Shown one piece after another: positions 5,169 to 7,748 of a stretch of 7,748 bases of DNA. Both the position numbers and the translations under genes were made by a program. The DNA is from Campylobacterales bacterium. GTDB lineage: Bacteria > Campylobacterota > Campylobacteria > Campylobacterales > QNZT01. Where the stretch lies: assembly GCA_026985685.1 (NCBI GenBank), contig JALSQA010000388.1:1-7748 (forward strand). The letters are read 5' to 3'. Position 1 is the first letter of the stretch. Every line of letters starts with the position of its first letter. A model generated the notes under the pieces. The model searched no databases, had not been told where the DNA came from, and worked only from the letters and a program-made list of their open reading frames with translations.

Positions 5169-5184
5169 CCCCACTTGTCGATAT
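5158..5184 (+). promoter_or_regulatory. Sigma-28 (FliA) promoter for flgN-flgK
   Basis: TAAAGATT (5158-5165), eleven bases, then GTCGATAT (5177-5184) matches the FliA consensus TAAAGTTT-N11-GCCGATAA in all the central positions and in spacing. Transcription would begin near 5190-5192, giving a leader of about 25 bases before the flgN start and its AAGGAG site. A second site of the same form lies at 7577-7603. Confidence 0.8.
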
Positions 5185-5215
5185 ATACATTATATAAAGG
5201 CAAAAAGGAGAGATC

Positions 5216-5644
5216 ATGATCTTAACTTATTTAAATACATTAAACAATGATATCAACGAACTCATCACACTTACATCTGATGATATAGAGGCAATAAAAG
5301 CAGCCAGACATGATTTAGTCAGTCAAAACCACTCACAAAAAGAGTTATTGATACGTCGTTTTGAGAGTAATAAATCTTTATTAAATCATGCCCTCTTAAC
5401 TTTAAGTCAAAATAAACCTACACAAGATCTTGAAGAACTTTTATCAAAAGAAGAAAAAGAGGGTTTAGAACTATTTAAAGAAAATATACAACTATTACAA
5501 GAAACAAATAAAAAATATGGAAAATTTGTAGCAACTTTCAGTGAATTTTTTAACTCAATGGTAGGTCGTATGTTTCCTATGAAAACACAAGGATATGCCA
5601 ATACAGCCCCACAGCCTGCCGCATTTTTGCAAGTGAGTGCATAA
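5216..5644 (+). CDS. flgN: FlgN-like chaperone for hook-filament junction proteins
   Basis: FlgN is a cytoplasmic type III chaperone that holds FlgK and FlgL before export. This protein has 142 residues, is predicted helical throughout, and has the heptad-rich, Leu- and Glu-rich make-up of the family (about residues 1-110). A less ordered C-terminal tail is rich in Pro, Ala and Gln (about 122-142). Sequence similarity to FlgN is low between phyla, so the name depends strongly on its place immediately before flgK, which it overlaps by one base (ATAATG). The ATG has AAGGAG five bases upstream and lies just after a sigma-28 promoter. In Campylobacter jejuni flgM sits directly before this gene; here nothing coding lies between flgJ and flgN. 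Confidence 0.8.
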   Translation: MILTYLNTLNNDINELITLTSDDIEAIKAARHDLVSQNHSQKELLIRRFESNKSLLNHALLTLSQNKPTQDLEELLSKEEKEGLELFKENIQLLQETNKKYGKFVATFSEFFNSMVGRMFPMKTQGYANTAPQPAAFLQVSA

Positions 5645-7482
5645 TGGGTATCTTTGATTCTTTGAATGTTGGTTACTCTGGTCTTAGTACATCTCAGGCA
5701 TCTATAGAGACAACTAGCCACAATATAGCAAATGCAAACACACCAGGTTACTCTCGTCAGAGAATAGAACAAAAAGCCAACTTTCCTATCCATAATCGCC
5801 CATCAGACGTAGGTTCTGGTGTTAGAGTAGAAGAGATTGCACGTGTTCATGATGAATTTGTTTATGCTCGTATGAAAGGCAGTAGTGCAAATGTTGCTCA
5901 TTTTGAATTTATGGAAAAAAATATGCAAGAGATAGCAGATGGATTTGCTGACCTTGATAATCTTGGTATAGCTCAGGATTTGAAAGATATGTATAGTTCA
6001 TGGAGTAATCTCTCTGAAAACCCTGATGACCAATCAGCAAAAGTTGTAACTGTAAATAGAATGAACTCTTTTGCAAATAATCTAAACAGTGCAAAAAGTC
6101 GTCTTACTAAAATACAAGACAGACTCAATGATGAGTTTGTTCAAGGGATCGATCGTGTAAATGATATCGCAAAAGATATCGTAAACCTCAATAAAAGTAT
6201 CAATAAAGTTGAAAATGTCAAACATCAAAATGCCAATGATCTTAGAGATCAAAGAGATCAATTAGAACTTGAACTCTCAAAACTGGTTAATATCTCTGTA
6301 CATAAAGGAAACATGAATAATAGCGGTCCAGCTCTTCAAACAGACGCTGGTAATCTTTACAATATCAATATAGCAGGACACAATATCGTAGATGGGATCA
6401 CTTTTCACCCACTTGATGACTCAATCTCTAGCAACAAAACTAAAATGACATCTGTTTATATCACAGATCATGACTATGGAAAGACAGATATCACTTCAAA
6501 GATAAGAGGCGGTAAACTTGGTGCGTTAGTTGCTCTCAGAGGTGATGGTATAGATGAGACAACAGGAAAAGCTACACACTCAAAGATCCAGGATTATATC
6601 GATAGTCTTGATACTTTTACCAAAGGATTTACGCAAAAAGCAAATAGTATATATGCCTCTGCAGCACAGAGTAATATAGTCACAGATGATCTTGATTTTA
6701 TCGATGATGATGATAAACTTTTAGAGAGTGAACACTTCAAGGCTGGAAAGTTTGATCTTGTAGTTTATGACAATAATGGTAATCAAGTAGGCAAAAAATC
6801 TATCACAATCGATGAAACTACTACACTTAATAGTGGAACAAATAGTATTGTTTCTCAAATCAATGCAAACACAGATGACAACAATGATAATGATGCTACA
6901 AATGATATCGATGATTTATTTGAAGCTTCTGTTGTTAGTGATCCAAACAAACCTCATGTACTTCGTATAAACCCAAAAGATAGCAATAGTCACTATACAA
7001 TAGCGATAGAAGACAATGGTACAGATTTTGGAGGAATTACAGGTGTAAACAAACTTTTTGAAGGTGATAGTGCAGGGGATATTCGTGTTAGTTCAAATAT
7101 ACTTGCAAACCCATCAACACTCAAAGCTTCTAAAGCACCAATAGATGGTAATAGTGATTTGGCTAAAGCTATGGTTGATTTACAATACGAAAAAATAGAC
7201 TTCAAAAATAGCAATGGCACACAATCTTCACAGACAGCAGAAGAGTTTTATCGTTATGCAACTGCTCAAATCAGTTCAGATGCCCAACACGCATCTATAA
7301 ATAAAGATGCAGCTGTAGCACTAAATAAAACTCTCACTCAACAAATGCAGGCAGTAAGTGGTGTGGATATGGATGAAGAGTTGATGAACTTGATGAAATT
7401 TCAGTCATCATATCAGGCAAGTGCAAAAATCATCACAACAGTAGATCAAATGCTAAATACTCTTTTAAGTATCAAGCAATAA
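5644..7482 (+). CDS. flgK: Hook-filament junction protein FlgK (HAP1)
   Basis: FlgK forms the first junction ring between hook and filament and leaves the cell through the flagellar export apparatus. The 612 residues open with the D0 signature of axial proteins (GYSGLSTSQASIETTSHNIA, about 10-29, then NTPGYSRQ, 32-39) and close with the matching C-terminal helix (GVDMDEELMNLMKFQSSYQA, about 573-592, then QMLNTLLSI). A helical D1 region runs to about 215. The middle forms the outer D2/D3 domains and contains two acidic low-complexity runs, FIDDDD (352-357) and the Asp/Asn-rich 409-425. The start shares a base with the flgN stop and has only a weak GTGAG site, so coupling to flgN is likely. flgL is not adjacent. 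Confidence 0.95.
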   Translation: MGIFDSLNVGYSGLSTSQASIETTSHNIANANTPGYSRQRIEQKANFPIHNRPSDVGSGVRVEEIARVHDEFVYARMKGSSANVAHFEFMEKNMQEIADGFADLDNLGIAQDLKDMYSSWSNLSENPDDQSAKVVTVNRMNSFANNLNSAKSRLTKIQDRLNDEFVQGIDRVNDIAKDIVNLNKSINKVENVKHQNANDLRDQRDQLELELSKLVNISVHKGNMNNSGPALQTDAGNLYNINIAGHNIVDGITFHPLDDSISSNKTKMTSVYITDHDYGKTDITSKIRGGKLGALVALRGDGIDETTGKATHSKIQDYIDSLDTFTKGFTQKANSIYASAAQSNIVTDDLDFIDDDDKLLESEHFKAGKFDLVVYDNNGNQVGKKSITIDETTTLNSGTNSIVSQINANTDDNNDNDATNDIDDLFEASVVSDPNKPHVLRINPKDSNSHYTIAIEDNGTDFGGITGVNKLFEGDSAGDIRVSSNILANPSTLKASKAPIDGNSDLAKAMVDLQYEKIDFKNSNGTQSSQTAEEFYRYATAQISSDAQHASINKDAAVALNKTLTQQMQAVSGVDMDEELMNLMKFQSSYQASAKIITTVDQMLNTLLSIKQ

Positions 7483-7492
7483 AATTAATAGG

Positions 7493-7514
7493 AAATGGTG
7501 CTTCAGCACCATTT
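7493..7514 (+). terminator. Hairpin after flgK
   Basis: AAATGGTGC (7493-7501) and GCACCATTT (7506-7514) form a perfect nine-pair stem with a TTCA loop, starting ten bases after the flgK stop. The sequence after it (ACATAAATTA) lacks a clear U tract. It may still end or stabilise the flgN-flgK message, and the symmetric stem could act on either strand. Confidence 0.55.
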
Positions 7515-7576
7515 ACATAAATTATATTAATATCTAAACAAATTAGCAAATATTCAGTAAAAAATTTGATAAAAAT

Positions 7577-7603
7577 TAAATCTTTTGATAAAATAGTCGA
7601 TAT
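7577..7603 (+). promoter_or_regulatory. Sigma-28 (FliA) promoter with an internal sigma-70-like -10
   Basis: TAAATCTT (7577-7584), eleven bases, then GTCGATAT (7596-7603) has the same boxes and spacing as the flgN promoter. The eleven-base spacer is TTGATAAAATA, which itself resembles the sigma-70 -10 seen at 2781-2791. A partial copy, ATTTGATAAAAAT, sits about 20 bases upstream (7564 onward). Transcription from the FliA site would start near 7610, about 28 bases before the next ATG. Confidence 0.75.
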
Positions 7604-7637
7604 CATCATGAAATAAAATTAACAAAAGGAGTTTTTT

Positions 7638-7748
7638 ATGAATAGATTATTAAAAGGTATACTTTTAACAGGTATTAGCTTGGCATTTTTGGCAACTACA
7701 GTTGAGGCAAAATGGGTTATGGTTGATAACAAAGATGGTGCACAATTG
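7638..7748 (+). CDS. Exported protein of unknown function under FliA control (3' truncated)
   Basis: Only the first 37 codons are in the window. The start MNRLLKGILLTGISLAFLA has a basic N-region and a hydrophobic core, and the V-E-A at 22-24 is a good signal peptidase I site, so the mature protein probably begins KWVMVDNKDG in the periplasm or outside. There is no lipobox cysteine. The ATG has a strong AAAAGGAG site six bases upstream and lies about 28 bases after the predicted start of a FliA promoter, separated from flgK by a hairpin, so it looks like its own late-flagellar-class transcript. Use of Sec distinguishes it from axial proteins. Nothing in this short stretch identifies a family. 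Confidence 0.75.
   Translation, partial: MNRLLKGILLTGISLAFLATTVEAKWVMVDNKDGAQL

Noticed and set aside
5407..5793. 128-codon open frame on the minus strand opposite flgN/flgK
   Set aside because: It lies antisense to two well-supported genes, its Cys/Ser/Phe-rich composition is typical of a shadow frame, and it has no convincing start site.

Overview
The window is an AT-rich chromosomal stretch (roughly one third G+C by eye) carrying two late flagellar gene blocks. The gene order (unknown gene - rsmD - flgI - flgJ - flgN - flgK, and flaG - fliD - fliS - small chaperone-like gene) and the protein sequences point to a flagellated member of the Campylobacterota (Epsilonproteobacteria). I place it by recalled gene order against Campylobacter jejuni and Helicobacter pylori, not by a search, so the genus is open.

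Layout. 1-105: the 3' end of a rubrerythrin-type gene (+). 106-328: no protein gene, but a likely terminator and a strongly foldable stretch (about 172-305) that I propose as a + strand structured RNA. 329-2672: a minus-strand operon, read right to left: flaG, fliD (filament cap), fliS (flagellin chaperone) and an 85-codon gene in the fliT position, starting at TTG and overlapping fliS. 2673-2833: a divergent promoter region with a dyad symmetry. 2834-5129 (+): an unrecognised 115-residue protein, the 16S rRNA methyltransferase rsmD, the P-ring gene flgI and a short rod-binding flgJ. 5130-5215: a weak terminator overlapped by a sigma-28 promoter. 5216-7482 (+): the hook-junction chaperone-like flgN and flgK. 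7483-7637: a hairpin and a second sigma-28 promoter. 7638-7748: the start of a signal-peptide protein cut by the window edge.

Regulatory logic read from the sequence: a -24/-12 sigma-54 (RpoN) site with the exact GG-N10-GC spacing sits across the rsmD stop codon and should drive flgI-flgJ (basal body). Two near-identical sigma-28 (FliA) sites, TAAAnnTT-N11-GTCGATAT, precede flgN-flgK and the exported protein. This fits the usual flagellar hierarchy of RpoN for rod, ring and hook, then FliA for late genes. flgM, the anti-sigma-28 gene found between flgJ and flgN in C. jejuni as I recall it, is missing from that gap.

The best leads for something new are the candidate structured RNA at 172-305, the FliA-controlled exported protein of unknown function at the right edge, and the terminator/promoter overlap where flgM would be expected. 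I saw no mobile elements, CRISPR arrays, tRNAs or rRNAs.
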